The notes under the pieces: generated by a model | The model's database searches: none | What the model was told of the DNA's origin: nothing | Seen by the model: only the letters and a program-made list of their open reading frames with translations | Program-made: the position numbers and the translations under genes | NCBI GenBank assembly: GCA_009731375.1 | Contig: BJOX01000190.1 | Span: 1-62,073, forward strand | DNA length: 62,073 nucleotides | Direction: 5' to 3' | Origin: Paulinella micropora | Taxonomy: Eukaryota > Cercozoa > Imbricatea > Euglyphida | Shown: positions 37,615-56,673 of the stretch, one piece after another | Layout: each line of letters starts with the position of its first letter | Numbering within the stretch: position 1 is the stretch's first letter

Positions 37615-37662
37615 ATCTATCTACCTATCTATCTATCTATCTATCTATCTTTCTATCTATCT
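37580..37662. repeat. (ATCT)n microsatellite
   Basis: Tetranucleotide repeat with a few variant units. Confidence 0.95.
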
Positions 37663-37900
37663 CTTCACCTATAATAAAAGTTATGAAGGCAAATGCTTGT
37701 AAAATATGAAATATAGTAAATGGACATGCCAAATTAATGTATTAGTCGTAGAACAACGTGTTCTAAGAGAAAATACATTCTATTGGGCATGTCATATAAA
37801 AACGACTTATCAAAAATTAAAATGACAACATTTCCCCTGCAAGGGGTAACAATCGTAAAAACTTAAGTTACAAATTAAGTTTTACTAGTCCCATTGACGT

Positions 37901-38746
37901 TTAATGCGTAATTCTAGGTTTGATTAGTTTTATAATGATGCAATCTACGAATCCACGTAGGTTATTGGCCTCTGGGGCCTGATCCTGGGACTCCGTCTGG
38001 TACTCTGTGCGCGCTCCTTCAGCCAGCCGCTGTACAACCCCCAGAATTGTGCGAGCTTCTTCTTCAGGGAAAAGCTCCGCTCCCGGACCGCACGACCTTA
38101 ACCCAATTTCCTGTAACAGTCGCACGGCGCCTGACACGGATTCTGCTCCCTCAGCTGGGGAACGCGGCGGATGCTGCGCAATGCCAAATACATAAAAACT
38201 CATGATTCATGGTTAATTTAGGGCGAATCTTTCTCAGGCCCGGAGAAGGCTCGGGCGGCTTTACGCCCCTCCTCTTCTGCACGCGATCGCTTCTGGCGGG
38301 GAGGGTGGGGGCGGGCAGCAACCCCCTTATTGGGGGCGGCGCCTCGCCGCCCGAAGCGCGCGGGGGCGTCAGGGTCCTGCCACGCGGGCCCTGACGCGTG
38401 GCATCAGTTTCGCCCACGCTGGCCAGAAGGACAAACCTGTCCATGGAATTCATCGTCTGTCATTCTGTCGCAGGTGTCAAATACGAGGCTTCTCGCAAGG
38501 AACAAGCGGAGGGTCGCAGAGCGAGGGAGGCGAGCTGGGGCTGGAGCTGGAGCAGGAGCTGGAGCTGGAACTGCTGCCTGGCGGGCGGAATTGGTAGCGG
38601 GCAAAGGGGAGCAAGGGCCGCTGTGCATAGACTGGATTGCGGCAAGATTGCCCAAAGGGGCAGTGCAATAGATCGCGCGCGCCCGCCTGGAAGCAGCCGG
38701 CGCAGGGCTTGCGCTCGGCCTTGTCGCGGAACGGATAGCGGCACAT
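37901..38746 (-). CDS. Small GC-rich gene with Cys-rich N terminus (two possible exons)
   Basis: On the minus strand an ATG at 38744-38746 opens a frame starting MCRYPFRDKAERKPCAGCFQ, with CPFGQSC about ten residues on. The cysteines could form a small zinc-binding fold like a CCCH or treble-clef unit. A Ser/Pro-rich stretch follows. A second open segment, 38173 to 37901 after a TTGCGCAG acceptor, is a helical, acidic sequence (LFPEEEARTILGVVQRLAEG) ending in TAA. Codons are GC-rich, unlike the AT-rich surroundings. Whether the two segments belong to one gene is inferred; the region between them (38200-38470) is very GC-rich and contains a hairpin with arms CGTCAGGG/CCCTGACG. Function unknown. 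Confidence 0.4.
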
Positions 38747-38749
38747 CCC

Positions 38750-39940
38750 TCCTCCTTTTTGTAGATTGAGAGGTCCACGACTGTGGACAGGTCGTAACTT
38801 GCTTGTCAGTTTATATATACACAAGTAGCAGAGTAGGTGAGTGAGGTGTTTGCAGATAGCTTGATGACTAGATGAAGTTGGGGATGTTAGTAGTTTGGAT
38901 ACTTATGTCCATGCTTTATTCAGTCTGTATCGTCCATCCGTTTTTGTCACCCACTACATTTCTCCTCTGTGCTAAGTTCGATATACTGTGTACGAGTTAT
39001 GTAGGGGGGTAATGTCTCATGCGACATTGATGTGTGTACTTATGACGTTGAACTATTATGTGTTCATTTGTGTAGTCCAATTGTTGTTACATACTTACAT
39101 CTTTTGTCTTCGTTTTGTCTGTCATCTGATGTTTGTCTATGACGCGACACCACATTTTTATTCTGTCTCCTCCCTTATTACTGTTCTTCTCTATTGCAGT
39201 TTGGGGGATGATGTAATAAGTGCTGTAGTGGGATGACATGCTGTATTGGTTGTTAGATTAAGTGTGAAGGACAGATACAAGTGTCTTGGATATAATATGT
39301 ACGGAGTTAACGTTGTTATGTCTCTCGGTCCTGTGACTGTCCTAAATCTATCATCCAGTATTTATTCATTGTCTTTACGTCTTATCTTTATTCTAGTACT
39401 ATGCTTATTACTGCGTGTGGTGCATGTTCCTTGCGCAAGATAGGATCATAGCCTAAGGTAAGAGGTAAGGATAATGACCTGATGACAGACCTTCTGATGT
39501 GATGGTAGAGTGTATTCGTCTCTAGTCGGAATAGAATAGTCAGGTTGCCCTAGCTTTAGTGCAGCTGAACTGATCTACTTTCCCGGAGAGATGTGCCTAT
39601 CAGTTCTTTGCTTAGTGTCAGACTATTCAGGATTTACTTTGTCAATCAGTAACTAGTCTTATAGCTATACGAGTTCTTTCTTCTGTCGTTGTCCCCTCTC
39701 CTCTCTTCTTAGTTTCTCAGTCTTACTGCGAAGATTTTTGAGGGCGATAGTGATGTCGTGAGGATATTAGGAGCATAGATGCGATTGCTTTTCTTCTTTT
39801 CCCCTCGTCTTCATCGCACCGTCATAAGTAAGAAGTCTGTACATTTTTCTATGCGGTATTGTATATGTATGCCTGTATATTATATACATATATATATATG
39901 AATATATATATGTATATATATATATATAATATATATATTT
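38750..39940. other. Spacer without recognisable genes
   Basis: The sequence is AT-moderate with many stops in all frames. It ends in (TA)n near 39883-39945, which borders the satellite. Confidence 0.6.
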
Positions 39941-39943
39941 AAT

Positions 39944-47229
<7,286 letters not shown>

Positions 47230-47666
47230 TATAACTTTGAACTCCGTTAATAATTTGAATTTCGCATTCACTGGTGATACGTATGCTTTTGATTACGATA
47301 ATAGCACTATTAGCGACAAGATAGGACTAACTGCCGATATTTCGGCGGCGGCGAGTAGCACAATGCAATCTATCGTGAATTTAATCGGTGAAACGGCCGT
47401 TTATGTTCATAGTCGCGCTTTAAATCAATCTGGTTTAGTTGAAGCAAATGGTAATTTTTTCTGTCGTTGGTAAATGCAATTTAGATAAGCCCTATGGAGT
47501 CCAGTGCTACTTTGAATCGTCAAACGATGTTGCCGATTATGTGCCATTTAATACGACGAAAAGTTTAAGAACTATTGATATTGTCATTAGAAATGCGAGT
47601 GGCAATGTGCTTGAATGTCCTGTCAATTTTGAAGTTAGTATTCTCTTAAAGGTGTATCATGCGTAA
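47230..47666 (+). pseudogene. Possible minor-capsid/penton-type protein fragment, frameshifted
   Basis: The frame reads NLNFAFTGDTYAFDYDNS and onward to LVEANGNFF, breaks at a T6 run near 47455, and continues one frame over as VVGKCNLDKPYGVQCYFESS to LLKVYHA and TAA. The C-terminal RTIDIVIRNASGNVLE pattern (strand, then D/N-x-G-N-x-L) resembles the end of jelly-roll minor capsid proteins of Polinton-like viruses; this is recognition by eye only. No ATG can be assigned with certainty. Confidence 0.4.
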
Positions 47667-47689
47667 TAAAAAAAGAATACATAGATATA

Positions 47690-47911
47690 ATGACATTCAT
47701 ACAAAATTTAGATATACTATTCACTCTAATCAAAAACATCAACTTACGACGACGACGACAACATAAACATCTAATTCCCTGTGGTGTTAATATTGACCAG
47801 TTTTACATATATTTGAAGAAAAATCACGCACATATAACCAAAAAATTAATCAAGAACAAGGGTTTTGAATATATAAAAAAAATGTCAATAGAGATAGAAA
47901 AAGAAAGTTGA
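47690..47911 (+). CDS. Small basic protein, unknown
   Basis: A 73-codon frame follows 24 bases after the previous stop. The product is Lys/Arg/Ile-rich with LRRRRQHKHLIPCG and a lysine-rich end. No family is recognised. Close spacing and same strand suggest it belongs to the island. Confidence 0.4.
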   Translation: MTFIQNLDILFTLIKNINLRRRRQHKHLIPCGVNIDQFYIYLKKNHAHITKKLIKNKGFEYIKKMSIEIEKES

Positions 47912-48053
47912 TGCTTAATGCAATTTATGCATTATGCATAAATAAAACGTTTTTTTTTTTTTTTTAAATCTGGTCTTCAATCCAGTTTAATGAAGCATAA
48001 ATGCTCGCGGTTCCACCGCTCGTATTTTGTGCGGATATAGTAAATGTCTTACC

Positions 48054-49188
48054 TTACCCTATCTTGATATTATATTGAGACAAATCAATGTATATTGATG
48101 AACCACCAGACAACACATATGTAAATATCACACTTCCGCCCGTTCTTGTAGTTCCTGCCGTATCAACTTCTGCTAACGATGTGTTTGTGTCGTAATTTGA
48201 ATAAGAAGGTGTTCCTCCTAATGTGGTATTAAGCACAATTCTTGCGCAAGTTTTTGTGTCTGAATTGCTAATACATAAATTCTCAAAGTAGATTATGTTG
48301 TAATTCGTTTTGCTGTTGAATGTGGCGCGGTTTCTAATGGTAAATATGGCATTCTCAGTCGATCCTATACTCTTAACATTATCATACGAGTTAGTTATAG
48401 CAATAGTCCGATCAATATTCCCTTCAACTGCCAAAAACATGCTAGCCGTTTTCATTACAACAGAACTTGATGAATACGCCTTCGCATAAATAGCAAACGC
48501 CGCCTGATGTAATGATGGAGTAGTAGCAGTGCTCATATTTAATCGCATGAATTACTTCCATTCGTCCAGTTCGCGGGTTTTCTATTTTGAATGTAATTTG
48601 ACCACTACCCAGACATTGGACGACTATTTCAAACACATTTAATTTAGTAAAATCAATCGTGGGGAAGTTTCCAGTATTATCACATTATTTATCAACATTC
48701 CAAGCATATTGACTAACCACATTTTCTACACTTCCTGCCGTTCTCACAACAGACATTCCCGAGTTTGATTGTCTAAAACATAAATTGTCTGCTGGTGTGC
48801 CTATGCCAATATCGCAATTGAAAGTGGTTGCTGCAGTGGATGATGGAAATAAAGCGCAAAATCTAGCAAACAAGCCCATACCACTTCTATATTTGGCTCT
48901 TTCAATAGTCGTAATCTGTGCGGTTGAATTACCTGAGGCCGATGTAGTCAAAACCGCCATTGAATTAGCAGTTGATACCACCCCGCCATTTGTTTCCGTT
49001 TTGTCAAAAAACCGCGTATTAATACCATATGTAAATACATTTTGTAATACTGGCGACAAAGTGGCCGTTCGCAATTCTCCGAAGGCGGTTGTTGGTAATG
49101 CGTCTTTTATACTATCAATAGATAAAGAAGACGACGACGATGTAGTTGATGACGATGGTGTATTTGTGCTTTGACCAAAAAGGTTCAT
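48054..49188 (-). pseudogene. Tail-fibre / receptor-binding-like protein of virus type, broken
   Basis: The frame starts at 49188 (MNLFGQSTN, Ser/Thr-rich stem). It runs through ERAKYRSGMGLFARFCALF and VVSQYAWNVDK to a TAA at 48685-48687, then continues in the same frame through FPTIDFTKLNVFEIV and GQITFKIENPRTGRMEV. It then shifts frame near 48540 and ends at 48054 after a Thr/Ser/Gly-rich beta segment (SIYIDLSQYNIKIG). The order 'YRxGxG...ARF', 'QxxWNVD', 'PTxDxTKxNVF', 'GxITFxIENP' is one I associate with fibre-like proteins of large algal viruses and Polinton-like viruses; the exact family needs a profile search. One nonsense codon and one frameshift mean this copy is probably not functional. 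Confidence 0.6.
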
Positions 49189-49212
49189 TTTATATTTTAT
49201 ATTATATAAAAG
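49189..49212. promoter_or_regulatory. Short bidirectional AT-rich promoter region
   Basis: Only about 24 bases, almost pure A/T (TATATTTTATATTATATAAA), separate two divergent start codons. A TATA-type viral promoter serving both directions is the simple reading. Confidence 0.4.
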
Positions 49213-49419
49213 ATGTCAATAATAATACGCGAATTGCCGAGTGATATAGTTGGACACACAAAAACATTTGTTTATTCAGAAATGCCCCAGCCGAATTATG
49301 AAGAAGAATTTTGTAATATATGTGGCTTGTCTCGCACATTCCAGTCGCATCCCCCAATTATAGCAGGTAATTTTTATGGTGTAGATAGTATTGAGTTTTT
49401 CACAATCTGCACCATTTAA
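49213..49419 (+). CDS. Small F-box-like / zinc protein, paralogue A
   Basis: The 68-codon product starts MSIIIRELPSDIVGHTKTFV, like a short F-box helix (LPxDI), and has FCNICGL, a CxxC pair. It is clearly related to the minus-strand gene at 50821-51039 (both have MSxIIxxLPxD, then CxxCGL, then PIIxxN). It ends earlier than the paralogue and lacks the C-terminal CFCSRKC block, so a late frameshift near 49400 is likely. Confidence 0.55.
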   Translation: MSIIIRELPSDIVGHTKTFVYSEMPQPNYEEEFCNICGLSRTFQSHPPIIAGNFYGVDSIEFFTICTI

Positions 49420-49485
49420 ATGCTATAGACGAGAGTCTAATATGAGAGCAAGATATGGGGAACCGCCTTTAATCGCTGTTAAATA

Positions 49486-50660
49486 TTAATCTTTTTGTTT
49501 TTTATTTCTTGTGCTTCTTCTTAATGGCTTTGCTTCCTCCGATTGTTCTTCTTGTGGCGCTTCTTTTTTCTCTTTGATAAACTTATTGACAATAACGGCT
49601 CCAATCCCGCTTATCTTTCTTAGTTTAGTATTTGTAATATTCGGGTTATCATTGTAAATCTGCTCAAGCAATTTATACTTATCCTCTCTGCTAGCGCTTT
49701 TTCCTAATGGTTGATATTTGCTTTCTTCGTCTCCGTTTTCGCTTTCAATTTCATTAGTATTATTTAAATTCAGACATAAATCTATTTTGCGTCTCAACTC
49801 CTCTAATTCTGTTTTAATCCCTTCTGCCTTAATTTCTTCAGGGTCGGCCACATTTACCCAACTATAACTAAATGAAGTGAGCATATCGCCGTGCCCCAAC
49901 ACATTTGAAACCCATGTATTAAAATTCTCTAATTTCGGATTGGCAAAATTACTATACGACAAACTAGCATATAGTTTTCGCAACATACTACTCTTCTGTG
50001 TGTATTCCGATAGCCAAGGGAAGATTTTGATAATTCTTTTGTTTAGTTCATTATTCTTTTGTTTATCAAGCACACCCGCGCTGTTGATGATAACTGTTTT
50101 TTTCTTTTTGAAATGGTTCCGTATTGAATTTACTTTTTCTATTACGAACTGGGGAGTAAAAAGGACAACAGGCCTCTCAGCCCAATTCTTTTTGTGCCCT
50201 TCTCTTTTCTTTGCTAGGTTATTCACTCCAACCAAGAAGGTTTATCTGGTATCAATTCATACGTGTTTTTGTCAAATATTTCCACAGGCCTTGCTCCAAT
50301 TGCTATCATCAAAGCAAGTAGTTTAAGATAAGGGTCATTACTTAATATCATATCGTTCATTTTAGCCATTACATCACGGACATCAATTTGTATTTTTTGT
50401 TCATTTTTGGCTTTGACATCTTTCTTATACCCCTCAACGATATCAATCCGCTCGTCTTCATGCAGATTAAAATACTTATCCAGTTTGCTCATTTCATATA
50501 CTTTTTCACTTTGATAAGGCTCTATTGCTTTTTTTCTCACCTCAGAAAGTCTTTGTCTTCTACTATTCAAATTTGGATATACAATAGCATATTTTGGATT
50601 TATGACTTTTAGTGCCTCAAGTACCTCTTCATCACTCGTTGGTGTGCTAAATACCGATAT
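49486..50660 (-). pseudogene. Telomere-resolvase-like tyrosine recombinase, frameshifted
   Basis: Two frames join at about 50225-50235 (PDKPSW shared region) into one protein of ~390 residues. Motifs appear in the right order: LLALMIAIGARPVEIF (first catalytic Arg), KKKTVIINSAG (candidate beta-hairpin Lys), SMLRKLYASL (second Arg) and VLGHGDMLTSFSYSW. In the last, His and Tyr are nine residues apart, as in tyrosine recombinases and protelomerases. The usual His three residues before the second Arg is Ser, which fits telomere resolvases better than ordinary integrases. The tail is charged and ends RRSTRNKKQKD. Such enzymes make covalently closed hairpin ends of linear DNA or integrate it. The start is not clear; the open frame begins after TAA near 50682. 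Confidence 0.62.
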
Positions 50661-50820
50661 AATAGCATTATGAAAGGCGATATTTTAACTCACTATCGTA
50701 GAAGTTGGACACGACTTAAATTTTACTTTTAGTAGTAGCAACTCTTAACTGCCTAACAAACTTCTTGTCATCTTCGCTCCACATCTTAGTATATAATAGA
50801 CAAGTCTATATTTTTATATG

Positions 50821-51039
50821 TCAAAAATATTCACTGATACATTTTCTAGAGCAAAAACAATAGTAATTGAAATACCACTTCATATTCTGAGCGTATATTA
50901 TTGGACTTTCTACAACAGATAAAGTAAGTCCGCAGTTGTCGCATAATTCGTAATCTTCTGTTGGTAAATCGCGATTAAACAAAAAACGTTTTATATATTC
51001 TTGCAAATCATATGGTAATCGTGCTATAATATCTGACAT
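50821..51039 (-). CDS. Small F-box-like / FCS-type zinc protein, paralogue B
   Basis: The 72-codon product reads MSDIIARLPYDLQEYIKRFL, an F-box-like helix, then CDNCGL and CFCSRKC. The four cysteines (CxxC...CSxxC) resemble an FCS/MYM-type zinc finger. It is intact and related to 49213-49419. An F-box-like segment would suggest recruitment of a host ubiquitin ligase; this is inference. Confidence 0.6.
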   Translation of the reverse strand: MSDIIARLPYDLQEYIKRFLFNRDLPTEDYELCDNCGLTLSVVESPIIYAQNMKWYFNYYCFCSRKCISEYF

Positions 51040-51287
51040 TACTCCTATATATATAATTATATTATTTTAATTATTTTAAATAGAAAATCCATCCGTCTTC
51101 AAAAATGCGAAAACGCCGTTGTGGCGACTTGGACACTTGAGAGTGGTATTGAGCAGGCTAAGTGCGACAATTCTTCTTAGTATTAATAGTGTCCAGGGTT
51201 GTCCGAGTCCGACCCTTTTTTTTAGAAATTATTTAAAAGGGGGTATAATAAAAAGGAGAGAGGAAAAAAAATTTACTTTTTTTAAAT

Positions 51288-51380
51288 AAAAGGTTGGACA
51301 GGTTGGACAATATAAAAAATGTGTAATACGAAGAAGAATTATATAATAATATTGAAATTTAATACTAAAAAAGTGTCCAA
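51288..51380. repeat. Inverted repeat around GGTTGGACA motifs
   Basis: AAAGGTTGGACA at 51288-51299 is inverted as TGTCCAACCTTT at about 51372-51383, with a further direct GGTTGGACA at 51300 and 51417. The spacer between genes (51040-51820) otherwise holds no clear gene. Confidence 0.6.
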
Positions 51381-51819
51381 CCTTTGAAAAACCGACTTGG
51401 CCGTGGCCGACCATGAGGTTGGACACCAATAGGAGAAGATATTTTCACTCGCCTTGCTCTTATATTCATCCAAAAAAAAAATCGTTATGGCCACCAATTT
51501 ATAGAAAAAAAAAGGCCAAGGTAATATTAGATTTATAAGCAAAAAAAGATGACGCGGTTTACGTCAAATCATCAACCAAAGTTGAACTGGCGACCAATTT
51601 TTCCACGGCGTGCTTACTAACCATTTGACATACACACGCAACATCCAATACTTTGCGGAAAAAAAAAGTATTTGAAGTATTATTTTTTACATCAAATTCT
51701 AGAAAATTCTATTTCCACGAATATCACCAGCAACACCCCAACACTGCGGTGTTGGGCTGTTTGTAGGCTAAAAACAAAAAATCAGGATTCTGTCTGGACA
51801 GGTTTTTCATTGGAAACCA

Positions 51820-52342
51820 TGTCTCTAATTCCGCGAGAAAATAAAACTAAAAATGAATGGATTGAGGAATTTGAAATACGACAACCAGGAAAGGATAGAC
51901 TCAAAAAAGATAAAATATGCGAAGAAAGAATTTCTAAAGCAGATAAAGAAATTGCGCGTCTCATTGAAAAGAAACAGCCAGACCTGATTAAGGTTGAGGC
52001 TATCAATGAGATGTTGCAACGATTGAGTATTGAAAGTAATGAAGTAGAGGAAGACAGACTTATTAGATTGAGAAAAACGAAATTGGAAAAAAAAAAGAAC
52101 GGGATAATTTCTATAAGTGGAAAAAAGATCATCGTGGGCAACTTTCCACCATTGTCATGAATAATATTATCGCTGGAATTGAGAACGAGCATTTATCGTT
52201 TAATGCCTCTTTCAACAAATATTCTAGTGATGGTATTAACGAATATGCAAATGATAGTATTAATAGTAGTATTAAACGTAAAAACGATAGAAGCATGCAC
52301 AGAGTCTTCAGAACCGAGAGTGCGGATAGCAACTCGGAATAA
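51820..52342 (+). pseudogene. Coiled-coil protein, unknown, frameshifted at A10 run
   Basis: The likely start is MSLIPRENKTKNEWIEEFEI at 51820. A Lys/Glu-rich helix follows, with KADKEIARLIEKKQPDLIKV. At the ten-base A run near 52087-52096 the frame shifts by one and continues KKKERDNFYKWKKDHRGQLS through NNIIAGIENEHLSF to TAA at 52342. Continuity on both sides suggests one gene of ~174 codons with a homopolymer indel. No family is recognised. Confidence 0.45.
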
Positions 52343-52448
52343 AAAGACTTAGTGTAAAATGGTTTTTTTTTTTAACCAGGGGTTTAAGCCCCACTTTCAT
52401 TCAAAGAAATTTCTATTACACATGCTTTTTGGTGTGTGTAATAGACTA

Positions 52449-52915
52449 TGGGGGAGCCTAACCAATTAGCCGACCAACTCAGCGAAATCAACATGGGTGG
52501 TAAGTCCTAACTCTATTGTTTCTTTTTTCATGACAATGAATGTGGTTGTAGGTTTCTGGAAGACTTGGACAACTGTTGAAAAAAAGCCCCACCAGAGATG
52601 AAAGACGCACAATTCATTCGTGTGTCTGCTGGGTTTGCTGGTCTCGGGTTGGAAGGCTTTACTGCCTTCCAAAACGATGTCAAGTATTATGCTCGCAGGG
52701 TGAGCGAGCAAACTGAGAATTATCGTTTTGGTTGGATACCCCTTGATAGAACCATGAGAAACCCAAGAAAGAAAATTTTCTTTCTGGTTTCACTCAAGGT
52801 TGGGGAAGAGGGAGAAGAGAGGGAGGAAATTCTTGTCTTTCCTTCCCTCTCTGCCATTATGAAAAAGGTGTCTGATAATGAAGATAGCATTAATTGGATT
52901 ACTCAGATTTTGTAA
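52449..52915 (+). CDS. Unknown gene, possible 52-nt intron and A-run frameshift
   Basis: An ATG at 52449 reads MGEPNQLADQLSEINMG up to a GTAAGT donor at about 52500; an acceptor TTGTAG at about 52551 follows a CCTAAC branch-like motif. The second exon reads FWKTWTTVEKK, meets an A run, and continues one frame over as PPEMKDAQFIRVSAGFAG to TAA at 52915. The part from MKDAQFIR at 52598 is a clean frame of 105 codons with a compact, folded-looking sequence (YRFGWIPLDRTMRNPRKKIF, then a strand and acidic patch). Function unknown. Confidence 0.45.
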
Positions 52916-53059
52916 GCCCTTTTTTATTAAATGAAAGGGTTTCCTCATTGTGTCGTTTATTTTTGTTGTCCTCACTGCTCTGTGATCATTTATGTATACA
53001 CGACTTGTCCAACCGCAAAGTATTAAACAAGCCTTAAAAATATGAAAAACCAACATTTG

Positions 53060-53146
53060 ACATTGGATGGATAGGAAGATAGATAGATAGATAAATAGAT
53101 AAATAGATAAATAGATAGGCAGATAGATAGATAGATAAATAGATAA

Positions 53147-53220
<74 letters not shown>

Positions 53221-53245
53221 CGATAGATAGATCGATAGATCGATC

Positions 53246-53284
<39 letters not shown>

Positions 53285-53297
53285 GGATAGATGGATG

Positions 53298-53362
<65 letters not shown>

Positions 53363-53402
53363 TTAGATAGATGGATGGATGGATGGATGGATAGATAGAT
53401 AT
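53060..53402. repeat. (GATA)n microsatellite
   Basis: About 340 bases of GATA with GATG and GATC variants. It is the tail of the minus-strand element that follows. Confidence 0.95.
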
Positions 53403-54240
53403 GTTTAGTCTATTAGCTCTGCATATCCGAAGACATAGGCATCCATTTTAACCCGCCGCCAATCAGCGACTGGGTAGCGGGCTGGGAATGGGCACTAGGC
53501 CCCGAATTTGTGCAGTCTGACGGTTCTACGACCCTCCCTGGCCAGAGGGCCGTAGGACCAACCCAGACACGTCTTGTGATCACGTGCCCCGCCAAGGCTC
53601 GGGCCCGAGGGGTACACCAACCCTCGAACTTCATCCAAGGCGACCACCTTCGCGGCGGCCGGACTATACCTTAAGATCTCCCTGCTTATGTGCCTACCCG
53701 CACACAGGAAGATCCCACTCCCGTCTAGTCTCTGAACCTTTCCCATTTGCCAGGACACCACTGGGTAGTGGCAACGGAGGACTACCGGGCCAGCTGCAGC
53801 GGTGACATAAGTGGGCCGACGCCGAGAGTAGTGGCAATTTGCCATAGCCACTTGTCACTAAACTCACGTCGGAACACCAAGTCAGTCCAAGGCAGCCAAT
53901 CAGTGGTAGTACCGAGTAGGAGCCATGCGCGGGGTTGGCCTGACAAAAAGGGACTTGGCTGCGGGTTACCCATTATTCTCTGCGTGGCAATATCCTTCGA
54001 GTTTTTACCATCCGACGAGCGTTACCTCGCCTGCTGCACCTTGCGGTTTCCCGCAGGCCGCGGTATCGAAGGCTCTTAGGCTTTCCCGAACAGTTTGAGA
54101 GTGTATTGAGGGCCGATGAAGGGTAGTCATTAGCCCTGGCCAGTCACGCTGCACCAGCTGCGACTGCATAAATCCAAGAAAAACAGCTGGTGCAGGGCTG
54201 AAGAAGATAGATAGATCAACCCCCAGGCTGTAGGTGCCAG
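53401..54240 (-). mobile_element. Retroelement 3' end with (ATCT)n tail
   Basis: Read on the minus strand this GC-richer block ends CTAATAGACTAAACATATCT and passes into (ATCT)n, the same junction as at 37186 and 60063. No reverse transcriptase is visible; the short frames have no family features. It is probably a 3' UTR or non-autonomous copy. Confidence 0.45.
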
Positions 54241-54253
54241 TGGGCCGAGTCCA

Positions 54254-55050
<797 letters not shown>

Positions 55051-55079
55051 CGACTAATGTCAGAAAAAAGGAGCTTCTG

Positions 55080-56490
<1,411 letters not shown>

Positions 56491-56673
56491 AGAATGTACT
56501 AGTTGTACAGTGTTAACCACTGTACCACTACTGTATTTGTGGCTGCTTGTGGTAAAATGAAGATGTCAGTCTTATCGTAAATTATATTCGTAGCCGGATG
56601 AGGTCAGGCTTTAAGTTATCGTTTTTTTTTTCCTCTGTCAGCCCGTCAGCTGGTCAGCAGAATATTGTAACCG

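Larger units (their letters stand above)
47230..52920. mobile_element. Virus-like gene island (Polinton-like virus / virophage type, degraded)
   Basis: Compact, AT-rich, mostly intronless small genes on both strands contrast sharply with the repeat-filled host genes. Contents are a capsid-type fragment, a tail-fibre-like protein, a telomere-resolvase-like tyrosine recombinase, two related small F-box/zinc proteins and several unknown small genes. Divergent starts are only ~24 bp apart at 49189-49212. Several frames are broken. I did not find the hallmark major capsid, packaging ATPase or DNA polymerase genes, so it is a fragment or a very divergent element. Ends are not defined. Confidence 0.5.

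Noticed and set aside
53413-53973. Several 60-118-codon frames in the spacer element
   Set aside because: They overlap on both strands with no domain features; the block is better read as a retroelement 3' end.
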